Of a stretch of DNA of 64,000 bases, positions 24,813-36,657 are shown piece after piece (within the stretch, counting starts at the first letter, position 1; every line of letters starts with the position of its first letter). The notes under the pieces were generated by a model that saw only the letters and a program-made list of their open reading frames with translations, was not told the DNA's origin and searched no databases. Made by a program: the position numbers and the translations under genes. The stretch spans positions 359,787 through 423,786 of the forward strand of contig QANY01000230.1 in NCBI GenBank assembly GCA_003255025.1. Direction: 5' to 3'. This DNA is from Datisca glomerata (taxonomy: Eukaryota > Streptophyta > Magnoliopsida > Cucurbitales > Datiscaceae).

Positions 24813-24817
24813 AGAAT

Positions 24818-26230
24818 GTTTGATCTTCCCGCAAAAATATGTAGTGACATGATATAGATGTTGATTTTGGAAGCCTCATACTTTAGTTAGAACATAGTAG
24901 TCAATTCAGTTTTAATGGTCCTTTTTTTTTAAAATGAAAAATTTCAGATATTTCGGCGTTCTGGTATTTTATTTCGAAAAAAATTCCGGACTATAAAAAT
25001 AATATTATGAAATTTGTTAGAAATTGTATCGGTAAGAAAAATTAAACCATGACCTATTATTATATGGCAAAAAATAATTTATTTTTAACGTCAACAAATA
25101 TGAACAACTTCTTACATTTTAAATATATTTTAATAAATTTTTACATTATTTTATCAACCTAAGACTATTATTTCAAAAAAATAAAACTATTATCCATTGA
25201 TTTTTTACGAGTAACTCGATTTTAGACCCATTTTATAATATTAAGTAATTTATTCTTTTTTTATATTCTAAAAAATTATTAAGCATTAATTAAAAAATAA
25301 ATAAAGAACTAAGTTTAACGAAAAATTTATTTTACACTTCATGAGATTTGAACTCGTGATCGTGATGGAGAAAAGCTAAGCCCAAAACAATAACTAATTG
25401 GGCTGCTGAGATTTTATATTGTGTAAGTGCATTACATATTATTTACATTGTTTTAAAGTTTTTTTGACGGAATTTTGACCGAAATTTTAACGACCCCTAT
25501 TATGTTTCGTCTTCATCCTGGAATCGAAATATTTCACCCCTTCCGGCCGGAATGGAACGAAACGGAACGAAATTGACTTTTATGAGCTAGAATGTCATCA
25601 ACATAGTTAAGGCTTTTGACTATTATTTACGTTGACAATAAATAAGACATTATTTGTTCACATAAATATTGTTTTAGCGTGTGTTATCATGTTAATACGC
25701 CGTGCCAATTGCTCATTACCATGATATTATTTTTACAAAGAAAACAATTGATCGGCCTTTACTGATGATATAATTGTGATAAAATAAAGAAAATTAAAAA
25801 CCGACATGTATAACATGATAATATAATATCGGATTAATTAGTGTTTACTTAGCTTATGAAACAGGAAAACATTATACATAATACTAGGCCCACTAAAGGC
25901 ACAAAAATAGAGGGTAAGTTGTTGAGAGTTGTCATAGAATGGATACCTCGACTTAATATTTGTACCTGTTATTTATTGTTATATTAATATTTTTACCTGT
26001 TATTAATTGTTAGAAAGGTATCTTATAATTATTATAATTCATATATATAATTATTATAATTCATATATAATTAGTAATTCAAATGTATTTCAAATTGAAA
26101 TATGTAACATTAGTAAAATTACCTTTAACAAAAATGAGTAATATTTTACATGACTTGATTTTCAAAATGATTCAAAGTCAAATATTCTAAAAATAGGTAC
26201 TCGCATCATATTTATTTTTTATTAAGTTCA
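24818..26230. other. AT-rich intergenic DNA with degenerate repeat remnants
   Basis: No exon was found. Near 24935-24985 (tttcggcgttctgg) and 25440-25585 (cggaatggaacgaaacgg) there are short FGAAATTTCG-like strings in roughly inverted relation. They suggest a decayed element of about 650 bp whose ends could not be fixed. A possible SINE lies inside it. Confidence 0.35.
25341..25405 (-). repeat. Possible tRNA-derived SINE head
   Basis: On the minus strand there is a B-box-like GAGTTCAAATCTC (25341-25355) downstream of an A-box-like CAGCCCAATTAG (about 25391-25405). The spacing is plausible for a tRNA-derived pol III promoter. No tRNA cloverleaf or flanking duplication was found. Confidence 0.25.
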
Positions 26231-27545
26231 TACTAGGACTGTAAGAAAACTGTTCAAAATGATGACACCGACCGAACCAAAGCGCTTTAAATGATTCGGT
26301 TGTATTAATGTGAAAATTTCACAGTTCGGTTGTATTAATGTGAAAATTTCACAATTCGGTTGTATTAATGTGAAAGTTTCACAGTTCAGTCGGATTAATG
26401 TGAAAATTTCACGGTCCGGTTGTATTAATGTGAAAGTTTCACGGTTTAGTCAGATTAATGTGAAAGTTTCACGGTTTAGTCAGATTAATGTGAAAGTTTA
26501 ACGGTTCGATTGTATTAATGTGAAAATTTCACGATTCGGTTTAGTCATCAGTTTCTACTAACAAACTAAATCACACCGAACTGAATCGACCTCATATATA
26601 TATATATATACTCTCACTTTTTCATTTACTCCCTCAATATGCTGCTCTTTGTCTCTCTATCGTCTCTCTTTCTAAAAATCCGAAGCAAGTATCGTTTCTC
26701 TCTCGTCTGATCAGTCTATATTCGCCTCAGAGCTCTCATGTCCCTCTCGTCTTCTTCTGAAATTCACCAATTTGAAGAATCTGAGCACACTCGCCTCTTT
26801 CTTGTCTCTCTCTTTCGTCTCCCTCATAACTTTTCAGATCTGAAGCTTTTGAGCTCTCGTCTCCCTCTAAAATTTTCAGATCACTTCCTCGTCTCTTCCC
26901 TCTATTGCTCTCGGCCTTGCTCTCTCAAGATAGTCTCAAATGAACTGTTGCTGCCTATTAGTTCTCTGAAGAGAAAATGTTGACTTGCTATCGTTATATG
27001 TGACAAAACCCATTTTTAGAGTCATAAGTTGGTCAATTTTTTTGTAATTTTTAGATTCTTTGAATTTGCTTTACTTTTCAATGTGAAAATGTTATTATTT
27101 GCATTTTGTTGATAATTTGTTGGGTATATTGTGTAATTAGTATTTTTATGAGTTAAATTTTGATAAGAATGGTTGGATTTTTGTTAACTTTATTTGGTGT
27201 GTTGTTTGATTTTTATGAAATCTATTGTTGATTTTTTGTTAAGAATGTGATGAAATTAATTTGTTTGGGTTGTCGTTGACTTTATTCTCTTTTATCTTTA
27301 ATTTTGGTTGTTTCTCTCATAAAAATAAATAAATTTGTTTACTTTTTAGTTCTTACAGGTTCGGTTTCATTTTTTTTTCAAATTTATATGGTTCAGTTCG
27401 ATCAATATATATTTAATATTTCGATTCAGTTCAATCAATATATATTTAACGGTGCGGTTGGGTTATTAAAAAAACCACACGTTAGAATTGATTTAGTAAA
27501 CTACTCTAAATCGAACTGAACTGTTTACAACGGTTCAAACTAGAT
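26231..27545. mobile_element. Probable hAT-like non-autonomous element with internal minisatellite (ends uncertain)
   Basis: The region opens with sequence rich in accgaccgaacc and closes with cgaactgaactgtttacaac. In between are a 30-bp minisatellite, a short TA run and a CT-rich stretch. The composition (ends rich in CGAACC, TA run, pyrimidine-rich core) parallels the better-defined hAT element at 58196-59212. No matching terminal repeats or target duplication could be read. The open frame at 26738-26983 is Ser/Leu-rich pyrimidine-tract translation and is not a gene. Confidence 0.35.
26290..26540 (+). repeat. 30-bp minisatellite, about eight units
   Basis: The unit TTCGGTTGTATTAATGTGAA plus AATTTCACAG repeats with an exact 30-base period and a few substitutions (for example cagtcagattaatg in later units). 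Each unit contains GTGAAA-A-TTTCAC, a 6-bp inverted repeat with one central base. The open frame through it exists only because 30 is divisible by three. Confidence 0.9.
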
Positions 27546-27921
27546 TTTAGGAATTTCCTTCACTTTTAGGTACCTACTACTAAGGTAGTGTGTGCCCCCA
27601 CTTAAGGGATTGATGATGTGTATAATATCTTCTACGAAGGGAATATTTATACAATGGGATGTATGGAGAGGAGATTATTCGGATGATCTAGATTTCTGAC
27701 GAAAAATTATTTGGTGGTCTAGATTCTCTTAAAACATATGTTTTATTTGATATTTAATTTTCAAATAAACGAGTTTACATCATACCATATCAAAGCTCGT
27801 TATAAAGATATGTTACCAAAGGATGTCATTCAAAGAGTCGAACATTGTGTTGAATAATTTTTACATTTGACACAACGCAAGTCTTTCCATCTCAATTCTT
27901 ACATTGATGAGAGGTGGATGA

Positions 27922-30200
27922 TCAAGCTCCAAATTTGGGGACTTTGGCGGTGGAGATTTGAGCAAGAAAGTGTTCAGCTACAATCCGCCGTTGGATCTTC
28001 CCAGTAGCAGTTTTTGGGAGAGAATCAGTGATGAAGACCTTTTTGGGAACTTTAAAACTAGCAAGGTTTTTCTTACAAAACTGTAACACCTCTTCCTCAT
28101 TGATTTTAGTACAGTCCCTTGCTATTATGACGCAGTTTATCTGCAAATAATCAATATTTTCATAAATGAGCTTTTTATCATAATGATCGACACCGATTTT
28201 ATTAATTCAGACCTCGGTCTAATATTTTAAAAAAAAGTATATGATAATGTGTGGAAAATACTAAATTAAAGTGATTAATAATTTTGTTACCTCTTCACCA
28301 TATTTATCATCTGGGACTCCAAAGGCAACGGCTTGATCAATATCAGGATGGGATAGAAGTACAGCATCCACTTCAATTGGCGATATTTTCTCCCCTGCCC
28401 AGCATTACAAAATAAAAAAAATAAATTTTCACTGATCATTTTACCATACATATATCTAAATAATAGATTATATTTAAAACAAATGGTCTAACATCATATT
28501 GTGACTGATAGACCCAATAATTTTTTAGATAATATTGTAATTAAGACTTGATAAAAAAATTTACTCTGAATCACTTGATCTAAAATGATTCAACAGTAAA
28601 TCACTTATCAGTATTGCTACTAAATTGTTATCTAAACATACCTCCACGGTTGATGAGTTCTTTGTTCCGACCGACGAGATGCAAATACCCGTCCGAATCG
28701 AAAAACCCGATATCACCGGTATGAAACCACCCGAACATGAAAGCGGATTTATTAGCTTCCGGATTGTTCTTATACCCTTTTGTCACATTCGGTCCTCTAA
28801 TACACACCTCTCCGTTAACATTCGCCAGCTGTTGCACACCATTCTCGTCCAAAATGGCCATTTCTTGACCCACGGGTTTCCCAACCGAACCGGATTTATG
28901 CCCGCCACTTTCTGGTAACGGGTTAGATGCCATGAGATGAGCTGCCTCCGTCATCGCGTAAGATTCGAGGACCGGTGCGCCGAATGATTCCTCAAGCCGA
29001 GCCAAGATCGACGGTGCCAGTGACGCACTGCAGCTCCGAATGAATCGCAGCTTCGGGTAAGCCGCTTCCGGCTCCGCCTTGCTTAGGTGGCGGTCGAGTA
29101 TGATTTGGTGAATGGTAGGGACAGCGGTGTACCACGTAGCGTTGTAAGCGACCATGTCGGACCAAAATGTTGAAGCCGAAAACCGTCCCGCGGCTGGAAG
29201 GGTGACGGCGGATCCGCTCGCGAGGGAACTAAGCAACCCGGCCATTAACCCGTGGACGTGAAACAATGGAAGGACGAGCACGGTTGAGTCGGACTCAGTG
29301 AGTTTGTACACCGATTTGATGTTGTTAACTGAGGAAACGAGGTTTAGCTGAGTCAACGGCACGCCCTTGGGTCGACTCGTGGTACCAGAAGTGTGGAGGA
29401 AGAGCGCCACGTCAGATGGATCGTTAACAAGTCCAGTTACAGAGACGAGGTTCGACTCGCTCGTAAACGGACAAAGATTGAGGAAATGATCGGGACCGGG
29501 GAGATTAGCCGTCACGTGATGAATATTAAGCTTCGAAGCGGCGGCAAGTGCCGATGGAATTCCTTCTTTCGCCGTAACCAGAAGCTTGGATTCTGAGTCC
29601 GACAGATAGAACTCAAACTCCTCGGCTGTGTAAGCCTGGTTCAATGGCGCCGCCGTGGCCCGGCATCGAATCACGGCCAAAATCGCGATAACAAACTGAA
29701 AAACAAAATTATATATATATTATCTTTTGTCAATTTTTTAAAATTTTCTTATTTCAAATTGATCACGTAGTTTACTCAGCAGTCAATTGAATAACTCGAG
29801 TTTCAATTTCGTCAAAGTCAGTTCTAAAGTAGACGCTTGACCATTTTGTCTAATACGTCAAGCAAAAACAAGGACTGTTATAAAACGTGATTTGGATGGA
29901 GTTCACAGATTTTAAAATTCATAGGCAAAAACTAAACAGAGACACAGAATAACGAAAAGAGACGAAGGAAGAGAACGGACATAGGCCGTAGAGGCGTACT
30001 TCGATAGTGTTAGGAAAGGTAAGGGCGACGACGTCACCGGCGCCGATGCCGGAGGCTACGAAGAGAGAGGCCGTGTGTTCGACAAGCTGAAGTAATCGCG
30101 AGTGGGTCAAATCGAAAGCGCCCGAAACTGATAAAGCCCGACGGTCGGGAAATTGCAAGGCCGCCTTCTTCAACAAACCTGATAAGGTCGAGCTCTCCAT
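27922..30200 (-). CDS. AAE3: Oxalate--CoA ligase, acyl-activating enzyme 3 type (4CL-like 10), 525 aa, 4 exons
   Basis: Minus-strand exons: 30200-30000, 29695-28642, 28394-28291, 28140-27922, totalling 1578 nt. All introns are GT-AG and the frame ends at TGA. The protein opens MESSTLSGLLKKAA and follows Arabidopsis AAE3 (At3g48990, 514 aa) almost throughout. It is an ANL-superfamily adenylating enzyme that makes oxalyl-CoA from oxalate, ATP and CoA, the first step of CoA-dependent oxalate breakdown. Motifs are the phosphate-binding SGTTSRPKG (about 170-178), LPLFHVHGL, SYAMTEAAH, GWFHTGD (about 389-395) and the C-terminal catalytic lysine in PKTATGKIQRR (K501). The C-terminus is KFGA, so no SKL-type peroxisomal signal is present and a cytosolic location is likely. 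The start is the family-conserved methionine; an upstream in-frame stretch to 30305 lacks family similarity. Confidence 0.95.
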
Positions 30201-30364
30201 GAACGCTTGCTTCCAATCAAAGTTTTTAATTATCAACAAATTAAGGCCCCAAACAGCAATAATCAAAATTAAATTAGTGGAGAAATGAAGGATATGGGTG
30301 AACAATTTAATAATTTATAGAGAGAGGGACAGAGGAAGTGGAAGAAGGAACGTGTAGGTGTGTC

Positions 30365-30475
30365 TACGTGGCGGGAAGGATAGTCAGTTTAAGTTTACGA
30401 AATATCAAATTTCGATGTATCAGTTGCCGGGAACCTATATGGTTAACGTTCTTCACTCGTTTCATTGACACGTGG
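30365..30475 (-). promoter_or_regulatory. Two ABRE/G-box-like ACGT elements upstream of AAE3
   Basis: TACGTGGC lies at 30365-30372 and ACACGTGG at 30468-30475, about 165 and 270 bases before the ATG at 30200. Both match the ACGTGGC/CACGTGG core bound by bZIP factors in ABA- and stress-responsive promoters. Paired elements are more often functional than single ones. No experimental support is available here. Confidence 0.4.
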
Positions 30476-30696
30476 AAATTATCTTTTGTCAGGTTTCTCT
30501 CACTTTCTTTTCTTTAACTTTGTTATCTGAGTGGGTGAATGTAACTCGGATACTTCGTTGAGGTGGTGGACAGTGGGGGCCAACAGATTGATATTGAAAA
30601 AGAGTGTATCATGGAACATCCCACTTATAAATAATCGTAACATTATTTAATACTTAAAATTTCATCAATTATTTTTTATTCTAAAATTATTTATTA

Positions 30697-30721
30697 AGAC
30701 CTTATTTGATAGTTAGTATTG
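30697..30721 (+). repeat. Left arm of a widely spaced inverted repeat
   Basis: AGACCTTATTTGATAGTTAG here matches, inverted, AGGCCTCGTTTGACAGTCAG at 37601-37582 at 15 of 20 positions; all five differences are transitions. The arms could be the ends of one 6.9-kb element or of two separate MITEs. Confidence 0.45.
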
Positions 30722-33503
30722 GACAATATTAAAGACAAGACAATATTATTTCAATATTATTTAACGTTTGATAAAAAAAAATAGTTTGTACTAACTAATA
30801 TAATTTGACTCTTTAGTCCCACCAACAGATGATGATTTAATCCCCTCATATAAAGAGAGACTAAATGGGACTAAGTTTTATTTCTACCACACAAAACCTC
30901 ATGAAGCATACACAAAGAAGAGTAGCAAGCACGAACAAAGACCCAACGATCCTGAAGCCTCTCTCTCGTCAGACCTAGCAACTTCGTCGTGGCACGTGGG
31001 ACCTTCTTCCTCTATCTTCTTCTCCTCTTTTCATTCTTCTTCTCTTCTTTTCCTTCTTCTTAGATATAAGTTTTTATTTTCCTGAATTTCTGATAAAAAA
31101 GCTTTGGGTTTCTGATTCTTTGGATCTTAGGGGTTCTTTGATAAAATATTTTACAAATTATACCATTGACCTAATTTTTAGGTATCATAACCCCTGACCC
31201 ATATTCCCTTCACTTTTTCTCTTTTTTTCTCCATTGCCCTTCTTACACACTAGCGCGCACCCTCTATCTCTTCATCTTTCATATTCATCTCTCTCCTAGA
31301 AACTTATTTTCTCCATAACTAAATATAACAAATGAGTTTTGTTAATTTTAATGGGGTTTATTAATTTTTGTGGATTTTGTTAATTTTAATGGGTTTTTGT
31401 TAATTTTGTAAGTTTTGTTAATTTTGGTTTTGTTATTTTTTGTGGATTTTGCTAATTTTGAGAGAGAACGTAGAGAGTAGAGCGTAGAGTGTAGAGAGGT
31501 AGAGAGAGAATGTTGAGAAAGAGAAAGAGAGAGAATGTCGAGAGAAAGGGGTACACGATAGCCGTGTTTCAATCATGTAATCTAGAGTATTTTCTATGAT
31601 ATTCAACAAGTAATAGCTAATAGTATAATTTCAAGCTTCTAATTATTAATATAACACATCTTACTTTATGAAAAATATGTTTGAGCATTAAAAATTGTAT
31701 TATATATAACATCTAAAATTACATAACTGATTTTATATATGACATGCAAGGCATATTGTTTGGTGAGAACCTCATGTTTTTTTATATGATAATATGATTG
31801 ATACATTATTGAATTTAATATTCAATATAAATTTAGATTCATGAGTATTAGAAATTAGTATATGATTGATACATTAGTTTCTATGTAATTAGTGAATCAA
31901 TAAAAAGAAAACTTGACTTATCAGGTGAGATGCACGTACATTTTACTAGTTAAAATCAATTAAGTTCATAATACTACAGAATAATAAGTTTCTTTACTTA
32001 GAAAAATGTAGTACAAAATATAAAAGTCAAAAGTAATGTATAAAATACTAAAACTATCATAAAATAAAAGAAAAACAAGTTTTAAAATTTTTGGAGTATG
32101 AAAAGTAGAATACATAAGTATACCGTTTGCCAACAAAGTCTACTCTATCTCTCCCTTAATTCTCTTTCTACTAATATCACCAAAACTTTACAACTTTTAA
32201 CTATCATTTCGCACTAATTGCACAAAAATATACAACTACCTTAATTGAATTTTAATTTTACTGTTTTATGAATGTATACCGGAACAATTTACCTCATTAT
32301 GCACATCACATAAAGAACTTCTTTATGGGGTGAGGGCGAACGTTTTCTTAAAGTGGGCAAAAAAATTCAAAACTCACGTTATTTGACATAATTATAATGA
32401 AACAAAAATATATTTTATACTTTATGACATATTTGTTACTTTAAATATAAAGTTATTTCAAGAAAATTAAGTCAAATAATAAGTTAATAGTACACAGTTT
32501 GATAATTTTATAAGTTTAGATGGGGTAAATAGTATAAAAAAAAGGTCAATTTACAGTTTTCAAGGAACTAATAATATAAATTTTTTATAGTTTTATAAAA
32601 TGAGGGGTGAAACCAGTTAATTTGATACTTTAACAAAATTAAATGGGGCAAATAGTTTATTACTTACAAATTTTATACATACGAAAATTGTAATAGATCA
32701 TTTTTATTAATTTATGTGTAAGAACGACCTTTCATATGCATATATGTAAAAATAGTCTTTTTAAGTTTAGAAAATTTAAGTTAGTTATAAACTTATTATT
32801 TTATCATTTCCCTTATTTTGTAACCACCAAGAATAACTTCTCATTACTTTAATTTTCTTTTTCTTATGTTCTTATGGCATTTTCCTAAATTTTACTCAAA
32901 CTTGTTCACTTGCTTCAAAAAATTGTCTAATCTACAATAAATCTGTAGAAATCATTGAAAATTCTTTTATCTTCTTGGTTTAGTTCACAAATTATTTTTC
33001 ACAATATGAAATAAGTAACTATGTTGTCAATAAATTACTTACCTAGGAAGAGGGTTGTTCCAATTTATTTTATATGCTCATCTACAAAGACGATTGACTG
33101 TAAAACTGAACATGATGTTTATCTTTTGGCCAACGTCTAACAAAATATAAGAATGACGGAAAATATGATATATTAGAATATACATTACAATAAGTAAATA
33201 ATTTATTAATAATAAGTAAATTATATGTTTATCCATCGATGAGATAAATGCAATTGAATGAGCAAGAGATGTGGGGATCTCCCATTTTATTTTTACTTTT
33301 TTCACACAATTAATGAAACAGAGATGGAGAGAGAGAGAGAGAGAGAGCGACGCATAAAGAAAATAAAAATAGATTTTTTGTGTATAATGTGTTTTAAATG
33401 AAACTAATTAAGAGAAGTGAGAAAATACATGAACAAACATAAGAAAAAAATAAAAGTGATATGAAATTACTCTTGTGCTTATAAAAGTTAAAGGATAGTA
33501 GGT

Positions 33504-33546
33504 CTATATATATATATATGTATATATATATACATATATATATATA
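33504..33546. repeat. TA microsatellite
   Basis: About 40 bases of TATATA are broken by single G and C bases. Comparable TA runs lie at 26597-26611, 40802-40821, 46387-46402 and 54532-54558. Confidence 0.9.
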
Positions 33547-34870
33547 CTGTTCGGCGCGTATTATGACTGGTTATTGATATTATTGTTTGCTCATTTGCTT
33601 ACATGAATAATTGTTTATATATAATCTCACTCTCCGTCCAAGTGGCTGGTTATTCTTATAATTGATTATTTCTCTATATTATTTGTTTATCTAATCTATG
33701 AATCTGTTTATCAGAGGCTGACGTACCAACTTCTCTTTGGTTAACTTCAGGGACCTAGGTAAGACCCTTTAGATACGTAAATCCAGAGGGTAGGGTGGTT
33801 GTAGAGACGAAACGAAAAAGAGTGAAGCCTAATAGAAGGTTGTAGAAGTCACCACCAGGAATAGAGCATTCAAATTAAAAATTTAAGACTTAAAGGCATA
33901 GCCACAAGTTCTCAAGTTAGTTAGCAAGTTTTTGATAATAAGTCTGATCAATTTGACGAAGTTGAAGCGCATGCTGGATCAGATTTTCAAGGAAGCCTTT
34001 ATTCTGTCAATCCTCAACTCTTGTTTATGAATATAGGAACCTTGAGTCAAGAATATAAACCAGATTAGGAAGGTCTAACCCAACACAATAATGACCCAGC
34101 CAATCTAGATAGACGTAATAGGTTCAGAGATTCATATAATAAGGATCAAAGAAAAATCATACTTGCTGAATGGAAGACATCATGCATGAATTTAGAATTG
34201 ATACATTTTCCCTTGATTTTGTTGAAGATATTTACAAAATATCAAAGTAATTTCAAAGTATAAATGGGTTAAGAAAAACTCTAGTGTAGTATCTACTGTC
34301 ATCCTCCTCTAGAAAAAAATCATGATTAATCATAAAAATTCTTTAATCTTTATTTCTCCTTTCAAAATTGCAAAGGAAGAATAACCAAATAAAAAAATAT
34401 TTGAACAACTCAATTATAATAACCAGAGTCTAATTATAATAGGTATACAATTAGGTAAAATTGAGACAAAGGTTGATGTTCTCAATGGACCAAAACCTAA
34501 TGAAACTCTAAAAGAAAAACCCTTAATAAATTTTTAAGATAAAATCAATTTAAAAATTACTCCAATTAACAAAAAGATTGATAAAATGATTCATGAATTA
34601 AAAAATAAATCTATTGAATCGTCTTCCTTTGTTAAGGTTGTCAACCAAGATAGTAGTTCAGAATTTAAAACTAAGTCTGAAAAAATTGGTCAAATATTTC
34701 AAGAATTGAAACTAATTAACCAAGACGATTATTCAGATTTAGATAGCCATATGTCAGAATCAACCTATGAATCATCTACAATAAGTGAATTTTCAAATAT
34801 TAACAATATTGAAAAAACATTTAAAAATTTAGAAATTAATAAGTTAGAAAGGAAATAACATAAGAAATCC

Positions 34871-35560
34871 ATGCCTCCTGATATTCAAATTACTGAATCT
34901 TTTCTTATTAATCAATTTTATATTTCTGTAGAAAAATTATATGAATGGAACATTGATAGACTTTCTGAACAAGAAATCCTAAATAAATTACAACACATGA
35001 CAATGGTAGCAAACAACTACATTACCACTCATAATTTACTTCATGAAGAAGTAATAAATCTTTTAGTCACAGGATTCACATGAATGCTCTATTCCTGGTG
35101 GGGAAAACACTCATTGAAAAATCCAAAAAATTGTCATTCTTTCAGCAGTAAAGATTGATGCTGAAGGAAACCCAATTATTGGAGAAAATCAAGAAACAAT
35201 ATCTGATGGAATTAATACACTCATTTATACAATAATTGAACACTTCATTGGTACGCCAAGTAATATTACTTCGCGTATTCATGATCAATTAACAAACTTA
35301 GGTGTCCAACCTTAAGTGATTTTTTAATTGGTATAAAAATATATTTTTATCGAGATTATGTCAATGGATGATAGTAATCAACTCTTTTGAAAATAAATAT
35401 TTATTAATGGATTGCCCAATATCTCTGCGCATAATATAAGGGCAGTCCTTAGTAATGACCTAAGGAATATAGACTATGATAATCTAACCTATGGAACAAT
35501 AATTACTATAATACAAAAAGAATGATTAAAAATGTGTGTTAATATGAAATCAACAAACAA
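34871..35560 (+). pseudogene. Coat-protein/gag-like domain of the pararetrovirus-like segment
   Basis: The first 70 codons are open (34871-35083). The similarity continues past the stop in other frames (ENQETISDGINTLIYTI, then NITSRIHDQLTNL) to about 35560. At least three stops or frameshifts interrupt it. Confidence 0.5.
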
Positions 35561-35821
35561 ATTAAAAAGAAAGTAAAACTATTAAATATGAGTTAGGTAA
35601 TTTTTGTGAACAATACACTTTACCCTCTATTGCCCATTCTCAAAAAATAGGAAAAATTCTCACTTAAACCCTAGAAGGTCTCACAAGTCTTATAGGAAAA
35701 GTTACCGTAAACATAAGAATAAAAGTTTTGACCAAAACTTTTCTAAGAATAAAAATTTCTCTAAGAATAAAAATTATTCCAGAAAAAGGTTTAATAAAAA
35801 TTTTGATAAAATAATATTACA

Positions 35822-35863
35822 TGTTTTAAATGTGGTCTGAAATGCCATCTTTCTAACACCTGT
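35822..35863 (+). other. CCHC zinc-knuckle motif
   Basis: Fourteen codons fit CX2CX4HX4C exactly (CFKCGLKCHLSNTC). Such knuckles bind nucleic acid in retroviral Gag and in pararetroviral coat proteins. The surrounding basic KNKNFSKNKNYSRK-like stretch supports this. Confidence 0.7.
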
Positions 35864-36553
35864 CAAGTTAAGAATAAAATTAATCAATTAAAAAGTTGTG
35901 AATAAGATAAACATGAATTGTATAGAATCTTAGAAATAATAGATTATTATGAAAGTAATAGTGAAGATTTAGGAGAATATAAAACTCATGAATCCTTTGA
36001 AACTAACTTCTCAAGTTCTGACAGTCATTCTTCTAATATACTATGAGGTGTAGAGATAGTTGTTGTCAGAAAATTAATATCTTAAATAAAAATGAAGAAC
36101 AAGAAACCCTATTGTTAAATTTAATTTGTAAAAGTGAAAATCCAGAATTAAAATAAGAATACTTTGAAAGACTTAAAAAGATAATTCTAAAAAAAAATGT
36201 TAAGTCTAATAATAATAGCAATACTGCAAGTCTTTCACAAACTCTTGAAAAATTCAATAGGAAAAAAGGGAAAGAAAAGAAAGTTACCTTACATGAACTT
36301 CAAAAAGAAATTAAAAATATTAAAATTGAAATAAAAAATTTGAAAATTTCAAACATTGAAATAAAAGAATAATTAAATCTTTTAAAAATAAAAAACCAAA
36401 TCAGTAAATAAGAATTTAGTGAACCAAGTAAATTATCGATAATGAGGTTGAAGGACATATTAACTGCAAGACGATGAACATTTCATCCAAATACTTAATC
36501 ACAACAAAATCAAAAAATGGCACATAATGGTCAGGATAATTATTCAAGATTTT

Positions 36554-36650
36554 GATTTTACAACAATGGCTCTTGTAGATTCAGGAGCAGATTTGAACTA
36601 TATGCAGGAAGAGCTCAATAACCATTTAGTTTCAGAATTAACACTTAAGG
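36554..36650 (+). pseudogene. Aspartic protease start of the pararetrovirus-like segment
   Basis: The frame reads through ALVDSGADLN, the catalytic D-S/T-G triad of retropepsins, followed by MQEELNNHL. The domain breaks off at 36657 where LTR-like DNA begins. Confidence 0.6.
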
Positions 36651-36657
36651 AAACTAA

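Larger units (their letters stand above)
30476..33715. other. AT-rich intergenic DNA, no gene found
   Basis: The stretch holds CT/GA-rich low complexity at 31000-31070 and 31460-31550, a GA run near 33332-33350, and a TA run at 33504-33546. It also holds one arm of a long inverted repeat at 30697-30721. Open frames are low-complexity translations without splice context. Confidence 0.4.
33720..36657 (+). pseudogene. Decayed endogenous pararetrovirus-like (Caulimoviridae-like) segment, gag/coat-protease part only
   Basis: Successive plus-strand frames give a low-complexity linker (34586-34858), a coat-protein-like domain (34871 to about 35560), a Lys/Asn-rich segment with a CCHC zinc knuckle (35822-35863), a Lys/Glu-rich spacer and an aspartic-protease start (36554-36650, DSGAD). 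The order coat protein, knuckle, protease and the phrases WNIDRLSEQEI and HMTMVANNY recall endogenous pararetroviruses of plants. A gypsy-type gag cannot be excluded without a database search. Many stops and frameshifts interrupt it. The reverse transcriptase and RNase H that should follow are missing, replaced at 36658 by an unrelated LTR-like sequence. A second fragment of the same sequence lies at 46691-46915. Confidence 0.55.

Noticed and set aside
24935..25585. Element bounded by CGAAATTTCG-like strings
   Set aside because: The strings are inverted only loosely, and no end or target duplication could be fixed.
26310..26501. Repeat protein of KISQFGCINV-type units
   Set aside because: The 30-bp minisatellite stays in frame by arithmetic; there is no promoter, extension or homologue that I recognise.
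26738..26983. Ser/Leu-rich 81-codon frame
   Set aside because: It lies in a CT-rich stretch of a probable transposon, and the composition explains the frame.
28625..28918. 97-codon plus-strand open frame
   Set aside because: It is antisense to conserved AAE3 coding sequence, with no recognisable product.
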